DNA of 64,000 nucleotides, taken from assembly GCA_033064195.1 (NCBI GenBank), contig JARBJD010000028.1:362491-426490 (forward strand), in the 5' to 3' direction. The stretch is from Blattamonas nauphoetae. Taxonomy: Eukaryota; Preaxostyla; Oxymonadida. Under the pieces are notes generated by a model. That model had not been told where the DNA came from, searched no databases, and worked only from the letters and a program-made list of their open reading frames with translations. The translations under genes and the position numbers were made by a program. This document shows positions 31,101 to 39,586 of this stretch, piece by piece. The number at the start of each line of letters is the position of its first letter. Within the stretch, counting starts at the first letter, position 1.

Positions 31101-34100
31101 ATCATCTCCAGATTGGGTGATGGAGACTGGAAGGGTGATTGTGTTCGCTTCTGTTTCGGAACCAGATGGAACAGACGACAGAACAACTGTCAGCGTCGCA
31201 TCTCCAGCGGGGAGTTGATGGCCAGACAGTGTCAGTGATGTCGTGTTCAGATCGTCACCATTCTCAAGCGATAAAATGGAGAGAAGACGAGTTGGTTCAG
31301 CATTCGTGGTGAACGTGATGCCAGAGTGGACGATCACGGGTGTATCAGATTTGTCTTTCACTTCGGTCACAACATATTTCGTGTTGTATTTCAGAACACT
31401 CGATGGATTTCGGTAGAGTGTTTCAGTTGTCGTCGATGTCGTTCCATCAGAATTGAATGTCAGCGTGAGTATCGTTGTCGACGATCCATTCACTGACAGT
31501 GTCGCTGTGTAGGGTCCATTCGTCATCACTCTTCCCTCCCAACTCAAGCTGATCGCTTTCTTATCATCTAAATGGTCAAATTGTGCAATTTTCACCAATC
31601 TGCTCGGTTCTGTTGACATTTGAATCGTAAAATGTGTCGTAACGAACATTTCATCGTCGATCCCTGTCCGATTCATCGACCACGCGAGATACGAGTGACC
31701 ATAAACGAGTTGTGGAGTGGGATACATCGTGATATCAAGCAAACCATCCGATCCGGATGAGAATGAGACTTCCACGTTCACATACAAAGACTCACTGGTT
31801 TCTATGTAATGTGTGGAATCGAGGAGTTGGAGTGTGGTATTTCCAATTGGCATGTTGTCACCTGTCATTCGAATGGAGACGACAGTAACATCGTCATCGA
31901 CTGTGGTCGTGCCTTTTGAGAGAAGCCGATGGCGAGCAGGAACAACAGTGAAGGTCATTCCACTCGTGAAGAAGATTTGTCCAGTTGACGCAGTCACACC
32001 AATAACCTCGTATGTCGCTCCAAAAGTGAGATTCGTCGTTCCTCCCGTGTTATAAATGTATTCTGTACGGCTTCCTGTTTGCGGAGTGTCGAAGATCACA
32101 TTGAATGTGTGTGTTTTTTGTGTCGCAGTGTTTTTCACGGTCATTGTGTGGCCAGTTGCAACACAGTTGATTCCTGAGAATGAGAGAGTGAGCTGTGTGA
32201 ATAGTGAGTCGTATGTCTCTTCTGTGATTGCTGTGATCCGCGCTGGTTCTGAAGGCGTTGTCATTGCTGTCTCTGACTGTACCACAAAGATTGAAGTGCC
32301 TGCTGCTTTCACCGATGCATCTGTGATCGTGTATTCCGTGTCGAACAGGATCTTCTTGTTCTCGCCATAGATTGGGATGGACAAGGGTTCAGAATCTCGT
32401 TCTTCCATTGTTTCTCCATCCTTCACAGAACCAAACACGACATCGAATGACAGATCTCCAGGAGTCAGTTTGATGGTGTATGTTCCAACTGGCATCTGTC
32501 TTCCTCGAACTCTCACAATCAGATGCTCGCCTGTGGAATCAAAGCCGGCGTGTGTCATTTTGATGAGTCTTGGCGGTTCGTCAGGCGTGTTGAAGTTCAC
32601 AGCAAGGGGAAGAATGAGAGCACGTCCCCACAGATCCTTCACAGAAACAATTTCATAATCCGAGGCATATTTCAGTTCTGCTTCAGAGATCGGATATGCT
32701 CGGCCAGTTGCAGTGAGAGTTTTCCCATCGCTTCCAATGGCAAGTGAGAGGGTTCGGTCTTCGCCTCCAGTTTTGACGAGAATCGAGTATCCAGGTCGGA
32801 CGAGTCCATCGCAATCGAGTGAAATGTCGATCAGTGTCTCCAAATCGTCGTTGAATGAGATTGCGTTGGTCTTCACTCGAAGTGTATGCACAAGCCAGTC
32901 ATTAACTGCTATTCTTCGGATGTTATATTCAGCAGCTGGTGATTGGATCAATTCAGCGTCTCCCACATCAACAGTGCATGACGCTGTTGTTGCTGCTGTT
33001 CCAAAGTCGAATGTGAGCGAGCGAGGGATGGGTGGAGGAGAGGAGGGTGTGGAATCCAAGTTCTCCACCACAACAACCATCTCCCCAGTCACTGCATCTC
33101 CAACTTCGATTGTGAATGTTGCTGTGTCATCCCCGTTCTCAATCCCCGAAAACGATTTCACAAATGTCTTCTTTGTGATAGTTGTGAACAAGTCGTCGTG
33201 CGAAGTTCTCACATTATCTCTGACCGCTTCACAAATGAGCTGCGACCGAGACGACTGGCAGTTCTCCACACAGTCCCCACTGAAGTCGAAATTGGACGCA
33301 TGAACGTAGAAATCCCTCGCTTGATCGTTCTGAGTGTCGACAAATCGGAGGGACGAGATGAACAAGTTGTACGGCGTTCTGAAGCAAAGTGCTGACCCGT
33401 TTGTGGGTGAAGTTGCGAAAGCACTTTCGAAGATCGAGTTGGACACAGACGATGTGGCAGCGGCACGTGCGTTGAGAACTGTCACTGCTGTTCCGAAGCC
33501 ACTGCTTTCGGTTTGGTAGAAAACACAGTTCGATGCAATGAATGGACACGGATCATTGATCGTAACCACCCCATTCGCGCTCGCACACTTGCACCGAACA
33601 ACCACACACGACGAGAATGTGACTGAGTAAGTGGTGGAAACTGGACAGACGTACACAGCACCTGCCGAGCCCCAGGCCGAGGTTCCCTTGCAATTGAAGA
33701 AGGAACACTCGTGGATTCTGGTGTTGCCGACCGTTTTCGAGAAATGGATGGAAGAGGCATTGGTCGACCCGCTCATGTCTTTGAATGTGCAGCGAGTGAT
33801 TTCGAGATCTTGGACCTGTGCGACAGATGCAGCGGTGATGGGATCCGTTCCCGTTCGGTGGGAGAGTGTGTAGGTTGGGTACTCGTCCGATTCAACGAGA
33901 GTCGATGAACATTTCGCGAAGGACGAATTTGTTGCGAGAAATGATCCGCACAGGTTTACATTTGCGACAGCTGTTCCTGAAAAGTGGTTGGTGCTTTCTC
34001 CCACAACACACGAGATCAGAATCTGGTTGGTTTGAGGGAACAGACGTCGTGTTGTTTCGGGAGCGAGGCTGGAGGTATTGGTGAGTGAAGAGTGAGTGAG

Positions 34101-34874
34101 GGAGATTGTTGTCGAGGGAACAGCCGTAAATAGCGGTGAGAGCACTCCAAAGTCGAAAAGAGGGCCAGTTCCGAGGCGGAAGTAAATGTCGTCCAGATGA
34201 AGACCTGACCCATGCACAACAGTCGTGGCAGCGTCAAAACCATCCTCAGCGAAACTGCGAGTGGATGTGTGTTGTTTTGATGGCCGAGCGAGGCTTGTCA
34301 AAGGAGGCAGTGAGATCACATTTCGACTTGTTGGTTCAAACTTTGTGGACAGAATTGAAATCGACGAGCTGCTGGATCCGCCTCCACTTGAAATCACAAA
34401 CGGCGATAGCGAGCCTTCTGTGAGGATCGTGCATTCTGACACCGAAAGCGTTGACGAGTCAACTTCAATCATCGCGTGTTTCGGGGTCATCAGATGGAAA
34501 ATGAATCCTTCCATGGACAGAGATGTATTCAGAATGGAAGCAACGAACGTGGATTCTTCGAGAGAATTCGACAGCGGTTCCTGCATGTCTTTTCCAACTG
34601 ATATTTCTGACAGGCCAAGATGGCTGGAATGGACGAATGGAGTGTTGTTTCCTTCAAAAGACAGCGTTTGAGATGAGATGTGCATTTGAGCTCCGTGCAA
34701 AACCGAATTCAGAGGAAAGCGAACGGTTTGTTTCGATGAAGATGTTTGTCTATTCCTGAGTTGGTCATTCAAGACAGATGACAGAGACACAGGAGAATAA
34801 ACGTCTAATAGTGGCACAAGATTCTGGGCAAGCCCATTGAGAGCAAATACACAAAAAGAAGAGAGCAGAATCAT
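28149..34874 (-). CDS. Receptor-like protein: signal peptide, beta-helix, tandem beta-sandwich repeats, membrane helix, pseudokinase (2241 residues)
   Basis: One frame. Residues 1-17 are a signal peptide. About 20-560 is beta-helix-like, with Ser/Thr/Asn-rich turns and Cys-Ser-Phe-Phe steps. About 600-1420 holds tandem repeats of some 100 residues that open with a Glu-Pro-x-Arg-Leu word (EPPRLIKM, EPARITAI, EPSRLVKI, EPTRLLSI, EPSRLEKV) and contain a 'YG-x-TY-x-I' strand, like Ig-type sandwiches. Near 1523 a Cys-Gly...Pro-Cys motif (MCGDQTNPCASI) opens a second beta-helix. A membrane helix (WLIPVIVAVVAFILILTIVL) lies near 1885-1905, followed by CRRKRQQ. The C-terminus has kinase C-lobe features: WVAPEV, FSLGLILWEMETGLVPFGE and LDPKERPTLDEI. 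The N-lobe lacks a glycine loop and AVK, LSPLWVFLDE replaces HRD...N, and no DFG is seen, so it is a pseudokinase. Likely role: surface sensing with scaffold-type signalling. Confidence 0.85.
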   Translation of the reverse strand: MILLSSFCVFALNGLAQNLVPLLDVYSPVSLSSVLNDQLRNRQTSSSKQTVRFPLNSVLHGAQMHISSQTLSFEGNNTPFVHSSHLGLSEISVGKDMQEPLSNSLEESTFVASILNTSLSMEGFIFHLMTPKHAMIEVDSSTLSVSECTILTEGSLSPFVISSGGGSSSSSISILSTKFEPTSRNVISLPPLTSLARPSKQHTSTRSFAEDGFDAATTVVHGSGLHLDDIYFRLGTGPLFDFGVLSPLFTAVPSTTISLTHSSLTNTSSLAPETTRRLFPQTNQILISCVVGESTNHFSGTAVANVNLCGSFLATNSSFAKCSSTLVESDEYPTYTLSHRTGTDPITAASVAQVQDLEITRCTFKDMSGSTNASSIHFSKTVGNTRIHECSFFNCKGTSAWGSAGAVYVCPVSTTYSVTFSSCVVVRCKCASANGVVTINDPCPFIASNCVFYQTESSGFGTAVTVLNARAAATSSVSNSIFESAFATSPTNGSALCFRTPYNLFISSLRFVDTQNDQARDFYVHASNFDFSGDCVENCQSSRSQLICEAVRDNVRTSHDDLFTTITKKTFVKSFSGIENGDDTATFTIEVGDAVTGEMVVVVENLDSTPSSPPPIPRSLTFDFGTAATTASCTVDVGDAELIQSPAAEYNIRRIAVNDWLVHTLRVKTNAISFNDDLETLIDISLDCDGLVRPGYSILVKTGGEDRTLSLAIGSDGKTLTATGRAYPISEAELKYASDYEIVSVKDLWGRALILPLAVNFNTPDEPPRLIKMTHAGFDSTGEHLIVRVRGRQMPVGTYTIKLTPGDLSFDVVFGSVKDGETMEERDSEPLSIPIYGENKKILFDTEYTITDASVKAAGTSIFVVQSETAMTTPSEPARITAITEETYDSLFTQLTLSFSGINCVATGHTMTVKNTATQKTHTFNVIFDTPQTGSRTEYIYNTGGTTNLTFGATYEVIGVTASTGQIFFTSGMTFTVVPARHRLLSKGTTTVDDDVTVVSIRMTGDNMPIGNTTLQLLDSTHYIETSESLYVNVEVSFSSGSDGLLDITMYPTPQLVYGHSYLAWSMNRTGIDDEMFVTTHFTIQMSTEPSRLVKIAQFDHLDDKKAISLSWEGRVMTNGPYTATLSVNGSSTTILTLTFNSDGTTSTTTETLYRNPSSVLKYNTKYVVTEVKDKSDTPVIVHSGITFTTNAEPTRLLSILSLENGDDLNTTSLTLSGHQLPAGDATLTVVLSSVPSGSETEANTITLPVSITQSGDDSTGTVSISLYPTLTLAYGETYRIVSLSSADYIDTPLTFKIPDEPSRLEKVTPVLSEDAKQVTLTFEGRVFASGVYELTLQPAASNTDFVVPLDYDGDGILSCSISTDDLVTPHVILGQVYTIAQITKNSNPIVINPKAKRFTAPVAALFKSISFEFTNSPCTSYKLVLKTENMTVNQNYILTLTSGETFAVTFSTPEEGETGSHAIGWGDTLQYKTEYTIDELREESSEAPIRKQADKFTTKPKPPTITLFVNHSSTSDDLMCGDQTNPCASIQKAWIIVAGLEHVAVTLKILKETKETESFVISKDISVLIENGMHVNGIIRIPASATYPDESALITVTEGTLKLQAVEVAVETMSESFVFLLGVNSTIVLNECVIDGMNIPPPNSNSLSVCEWTSGVIQLDNCTTTVDWTKFHELPQGALNMKGGRITIDDSIFRDNTPNHDLFPSARRNILCSGEGDVRIGKLRSGDGTEDDLSPWMALDDCHLHSTSVDGTKALFIPTLDSNKTKSKYSNESYDVSLVGSVLMPCGLGLEVMEWDEKAKVEKRSTTIELAGLNSSEWTDTSVNFLLDQSSIQDIDHTLEIRARLAFGHNQSTNNHIVLKISDAAEKKAQALEKTKKALLWLIPVIVAVVAFILILTIVLLCRRKRQQKDDTATLLKNQEMDQHTPIDVEKMEEPLGTVAQIREPHTNNMLNHNLPTTIGSSVLPAKDTLKQVDSQYSENRVHSDAKTKMAVRCEEELVEVPVNVNNTLYNRLHKGGPPLESQRVFRMITQGLAQIAKHNPKMPILTCLSPLWVFLDEQDTPLFQMKEESVSVQQNIREGSFFPGSEHKPMEATIVTQQEPLPQTLSTANASLFSQTTTANTSTRHIEEQRWVAPEVANKKVEIDTSKAAVFSLGLILWEMETGLVPFGEIDSVNAQRQLGTGSLPLMDSWTNQSKIELVRSCLSLDPKERPTLDEILSLLDSDAELGKPAMDKQNMDEC

Positions 34875-35222
34875 TTCGAAACGAAGAATGGATTGATCAG
34901 AACCAGACGAGCCGCAATCAGTCCAGTTCTCACCTGGCTCGTCACATAAGCTACCACTTCATTTCATTCGTCACATTTTGTCCCCTATCTTCGACTGGTT
35001 TCACACCATTTCTTGTTTGTCGGAGATCTTTGTGGATGAAAGAGTATCATCAAGGGGTTCATTTAAACAGTCAATGTGTAGTGATCGAAAAGAGTAGCTT
35101 TAACTTCAGTTTGAATGAGTGAAGGGTCTGATCCTTCATTCTGCTTAAAATGTGGTATTCCCACCGAAGAAGTGGATGAACTTTGCTCCCACGAAAATCA
35201 TGCGGCGTTCTATGTAATCCTT
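34875..35222. other. Upstream region of the receptor gene
   Basis: No open frame of protein character. It separates the receptor start (34874, minus) from the inverted-terminus element at 35223. No promoter motif is recognised. Confidence 0.35.
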
Positions 35223-35586
35223 TAGGCATGGGCAGCGGTCGGTCCGACTGCTCGTCGACCGACCGACTGCTTTTCCTGACGATCGTACCCATTTCTCACA
35301 ATTTGTGTCTCTGATTCCTTGAGATTGATTTGTAAAACTAGATTAAAGAACAGTGAATATGTGCTTGTGTGTGGGAAGAAAAATCAACGGCAAATAGTTG
35401 AGTTTGTCCATGAAAACAGAGAAAAGGTGCTGGACAGTGAATCAAAAAGAAACAACAGCCTACGTCGTTTTGAGAGATTGTGAGGTGGATGAGTGCAGTC
35501 TGTTATGTCGGTGTTTGCGTATCGAGCCGTTTGAAGCAGTGGAAGAAGCGTTGTGCCAACGCTTCGGACTCCGTCAGCTGCCCATG

Positions 35587-36470
35587 TCACATGTTGCTGA
35601 ACGCACACAGCACCAGCTCCTCTGTCGCCAGCTTGTTGGTGTAGTCTTCGATCAGTTCCATTTCCTCATCTTTCAGAGCAGCGAAGTGGGTGATATCCAG
35701 ATGGGCCTGCACGACTGTCGTTTTGGCTGAGGTCTGCCATACGTGCTGTCGATGCACTGTGTGGGCAGCGCAGTGGATGAGATGGGTGGCAGTGTGATGG
35801 CAGGCAAGCTGGTAGCGTCGTTCTTTGTCGATCTGTCCAAACGCGAGAACTCTGAATTGTGGACGTGTTGCTCGGTTAGGGCAGGGACGATCTGGTGTGT
35901 GACACAATGTCCAGCCTTCCCAAGGTCGACCACATCAAACACAGCTGCGGTGCGATCGGCGAGGATTTCAGCGAACGAGCCTTCGGATCGACTTCTTTCA
36001 GGCTTGGGGAAGAATAGGGTGAGCTTTCCGTTGTTGTGGTCTTGGCCACCTGATGTTTGGTAGAAGACGGTCTGGGTGAGCACAACAAGATCGTGGACAT
36101 TGTTTTTTCCGGGTGTTTTCAGCACAATCTGAACGTTTGCCTCGAATTCAAGTGCATTCAAGCGCATGTCAACTTCCACTTCAGGATGTTATTCAATGTG
36201 TTGTGAAGAGGTCAGATCAATTGTTTGAGTAATGTTCTTGCGTTTGACAGTGTATTAGTGCAGTCCTTCGAGGAATGGCGTCGTTGTATTTTCTTTCATC
36301 TCTGTCAGCTCAGCATGTGAATTTCCGGAGTTGAGGTGTTTTGTGACAACTTCAATTTGAAAAGGGATTCCACTGTGTGTTGTGTTCAGTGCGATCCAAT
36401 CATGAACCGTCAGATCATGTTTGATTTATTCGTCTCCCTTCGACTTCTTCTGAGCTTCCTTCTGACGGGC
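35587..36470 (-). pseudogene. Alanyl-tRNA synthetase relic (editing-domain region)
   Basis: Reading down from about 36470, ARQKEAQKKSKG, IALNTTHSGIPFQIEVVTKH, VVLTQTVFYQTSGGQ (36086-36042) and then ACHHTATHLIHCAAHTVH (about 35805-35752) appear in order. In alanyl-tRNA synthetase the 'FYxxSGGQ' word opens the editing domain and 'HTATHLLH' is its zinc-binding HxxxH, which hydrolyses mischarged Ser-/Gly-tRNA(Ala). Stops occur between segments (for example near 36255), and the frame changes between about 35880 and 35840, just before the HxxxH part, so this is not an intact gene. A frame near 37141-37409 may be an eroded upstream part; no catalytic-core motif was found with confidence. The gene could be a degraded duplicate or a captured fragment. 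Confidence 0.6.
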
Positions 36471-37938
36471 TTTTGGAGGTCCTTGGAAATGATTTCTTCT
36501 GCCTGATCGGTTGTAGTCTATCCCTGGTATTGTCGTTCAATTACAGTTGGTAATGAGCGATTGGTTGTGAAGTGTCCATCTAACTTCGTCAATGTTGAGT
36601 AAACAGGCGAAGTATCCAAATATGTTGTTAATAGCACAGTGTTGTTCTGTTTGTTGGAGACCAATTCGATATTGGAGACATTTCAGAGTTTCAGGAAAAC
36701 ATCTTCATTAGAGGCTGGAGAACTGTTCTGCTGCCACTTGTTTCCTCCACCCTATCATGCATCTTCAATGAATGGAAGTTCAATCTGTTTCTCCAATCTT
36801 TCACGTGTGTGTCAGCCAGTTCAGATTGTTGTCAATGAGCTGTTCCTTTTGACACGTTGTGAAGCTTGTTTGAAAGAATGACTGAAAACCGATCAGAACA
36901 AATCCACTATTATGTTGTTCTTAAAGTCCAATCGAATCATGACCGAGGAATCTGAAGCAAAATTGAGGACAGATGAGAGGAATGGCTTGTGGTTCGAGTT
37001 CGCCAGTGACCCAGATTGGTTGTGAGCAGAAAATTAGGGCAAAAACATAGTCCACATTATGATACAGCCTTGCAACTGAGGATGTCGATTAATAGCAGGT
37101 CGAGGATGGACTGTTTGTGTGAACGATCTAATGAGCAATATCAAGAGGAAAATGAAGGAGAAAGAAGATGAAATGGATATAGATACTGATTAATGTAGTT
37201 TGAAGCCTCCTGGTATGTCAATTTGTGTTCATCCGGCTTGAGTTCTTGGCCAGGTTCTCGGATGAACGTGTATGACACTTTACAGCTGCTCTCTCCACAA
37301 ATCTGTCCAGAATAGACGAAAAACAGTGCAATACATGGATTAAAGCGAGGTGAAATGTCACACTGTTCGATCTGTGTCTTTGGTCCGGGATTTGTGCCCA
37401 CATATGCAATGCTTGCGTACCCAGCCTGCTGCTATCAAAGTACCCATTGGAAAGGAGAAATCAGGGTTTTCAGCAAATATCGGCCGGATAATTGTTTTCA
37501 TTCCTCCTCTTCGTCAATTTAACAATTTGTCGCTCGTCTTCGAATACGATCGTGTCGGCTCGTTTCGACACCTTCATTTTCCTTCAAGATGAGAAGGATC
37601 GGATTCTTTGAGATTATATCCAAAATGGTGTCATGATCCGATTCGGTAGTGGGACGACAGACTATCTTGAGCGAGATCACGAGAGAAAGTGATTGGGATG
37701 TCTTGAAAAAAAATAGAATACCATTTTCTCTTCATCTGGAGTCGTAGTAATGTTGTCAAAACAAAGAGGGAGAGTCGGTGTCGGTCGGACAGGCCGATTT
37801 TTTGTCCGATGTTGGGGAAGGACAGACCGACTCAGGGACTCTTGATCCACAAACAATTCCACTTTAATTTCGAGAAATATGAGATGAACTAATTATAGAG
37901 ATGTTGTGAATCAAAAATGAGAAAAAGTGAACAATAAA

Positions 37939-38011
37939 GTGTCCCAGGCAGGATTCGATCCTGGGTCCGGGGAGCAAAAAGCTTCCGTGCTACCACTCGA
38001 CTAAAGGGCAC
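37939..38011 (-). tRNA. tRNA-like sequence, probably a pseudo-tRNA
   Basis: On the minus strand 73 bases show tRNA landmarks: a D-loop-like GAGTGGTAGCAC, an anticodon-loop-like CTTTTTG between GGAAG and CTCCC (anticodon would be UUU, lysine), and a T-loop-like GATCGAATCC inside CCAGG/CCTGC. The ends GTGCCCT and GGGACAC pair with one mismatch, but then the T arm falls out of register, and the anticodon stem has an A-C clash. It is more likely a degenerate or tRNA-derived element than a working tRNA. It lies inside the inverted-terminus segment. Confidence 0.4.
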
Positions 38012-38099
38012 TTCAAAAAAGTCGCCGACTGTTTTATTTTTAGGGACTGGACTCGATGCTTTCAGACCGACCACTGCCCATGCCTAGATGTTCTGAGAT

Positions 38100-38880
38100 G
38101 ATAGAAGAATAACAGTATGACTGTGTAAAAGATAATAATCTTGATTTTAGAAGGAGATTCGATTTGTGAGTCACACAGGAAAGAAATAGAACTACGAAGT
38201 CAAAATATAAAAATAGCTCACATCTTAATGACGAATCAAGGAAGGGAATACCTGACCAAGCGATTGAATCATTGAGAGAAACCAAGATCGACTCACAAGT
38301 TTTTTTGAGAGGAGAAAACCCTATTTGTTGATGTAGCAACACTCTAGATGGTTCACTTGATTTGATTATTCTCAAAATGTTCAATCAGAATGGACAGTGG
38401 TCTGTCCGACGACTCTCCACAAAATAGAGTGAAACCAACATTGATGAAGTCTCCATCAAACTGTTGCAGACGATAGATCGAGAACAGACTGGTGGAAATC
38501 ATTTCTTCGGAAGGTGAAAGGATGATTTAATAAGGTCGGTAATCGTGTAAGAGTGAGGTAGACAACGAAAAGAGAAACGAGAACAAAAAAATCCAACCAA
38601 CAGTGTCGGAGAATCGGAATATCCCAAATGAGGGCACTTTGCTTGCACTTGTCTATTTTGAGACTTTCTTCGAGAGTGGTTCTGTTAAACAATTTCGACC
38701 GCAGACTTGTACAGAAGTGAAGTCTCGGCGGGACAGGGTTGATTGGATGAGACGAGACACAGCTGGGATCATGAACGGAGACGAGAGGATCGGTTTTGTG
38801 GGAATTGGCGGGTGATTTCTGATGGTTGACGGAGAGAGTGGCTGGAGACGGGTGGAGCAGCTGGTTGATCCGAAGTGAGC
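38100..38880. other. No gene seen
   Basis: No convincing frame or repeat, apart from a stray TCTGTCCGACGACTC word near 38400 of the CGGTC/GTCCG type seen at element ends. Confidence 0.4.
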
Positions 38881-39586
38881 TCAGGTTGTACTTGCGATAG
38901 CTCGACCAATGAAGGAGCTGGAGCAGGTCGGAAAGGCATTGACTTCGCAGGCGAGAAAGAGAGATTGGTTGTGGGTTGGTGACCGCCGATCCGATTGTGC
39001 TGAGGGTTTCATCGGTGGGGTTTGGAAAGTTGGGGATTTTGACCTGTTGGGGAGAGCAACGGTGTCGTGGACAGGATCCACCGTCGTGTTGAATGATGTT
39101 TGGGATGATGAAACGAACGTCCGTCTGTCAGCATCGGAACAAAAGGGGTGCAGGTGTCGAGGGAGGATTCAGTGTTGCGATGGAAGGATGTTGAGATTTG
39201 TGAGAGGGGGCTCGCTAAGATGTGCTGTCGATTCTGTGAATGGGAGAGGATTCAAGTGTGTTGACGGGTTTCTGTCGTTTGGCCACATTTCGTCCATCCA
39301 TCTGGAATCGTGGCTGTTCATCGTTGTCTGCGACTCATTCCGACGTCGCTCCTTCGATCAATCACCTTCCCGGTCAGTCTGTCACACGACGGTGTTGGAG
39401 ATGAGAGGCACTGATTTAGGGAATCGTGTTGTCGGAGCGAGCTCCCGTTGAGTTGGTCACGTCCTGAAGCCATCCGATTCGCACGTCCAGTCCAAAAAAG
39501 AAGAGAACAGCTCAATCCGTTTCCAGTTCAATTTCCATTCTGAACACAATCAGTTACGATCGAAGCTGGATGTGCTGCATATGGCG
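38881..39586 (-). repeat. 3' flank of the second kinase/SPRY gene, repeated at 61857-62560
   Basis: Its reverse complement follows the plus strand at 61857-62560 closely, including the GTGGCCAAAC...AGAAACCC, CTCTCCCATTCACAGAATCGAC and CCTCAGCACAATC stretches. The two copies differ by indels, and neither has a stop-free frame conserved in the other, so this is treated as non-coding duplicated flank. Confidence 0.6.

Larger units (their letters stand above)
35223..38086. mobile_element. 2.86-kb segment with 24-bp inverted termini
   Basis: Left end TAGGCATGGGCAGCGGTCGG at 35223 and right end (reverse complement of 38063-38086) TAGGCATGGGCAGTGGTCGG match at all but about two of 24 positions. Both are followed inwards by more GGTCGG/CCGAC words. 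No target duplication is obvious. Inside lie a decayed alanyl-tRNA synthetase-like gene and a tRNA-like sequence but no transposase. It could be a non-autonomous transposon that captured host sequence, or a nested pair of MITEs (another CGGTC palindrome sits at 37770-37830). Confidence 0.5.

Noticed and set aside
29837-33873. Plus-strand frames inside the receptor gene
   Set aside because: Shadows of the 2241-residue minus-strand frame, which has a signal peptide, repeats, a membrane helix and a kinase fold.
35398-35730. Plus-strand frame of 110 residues near the synthetase relic
   Set aside because: It overlaps the minus-strand HTATH region, which has recognisable family motifs; the plus frame has none.
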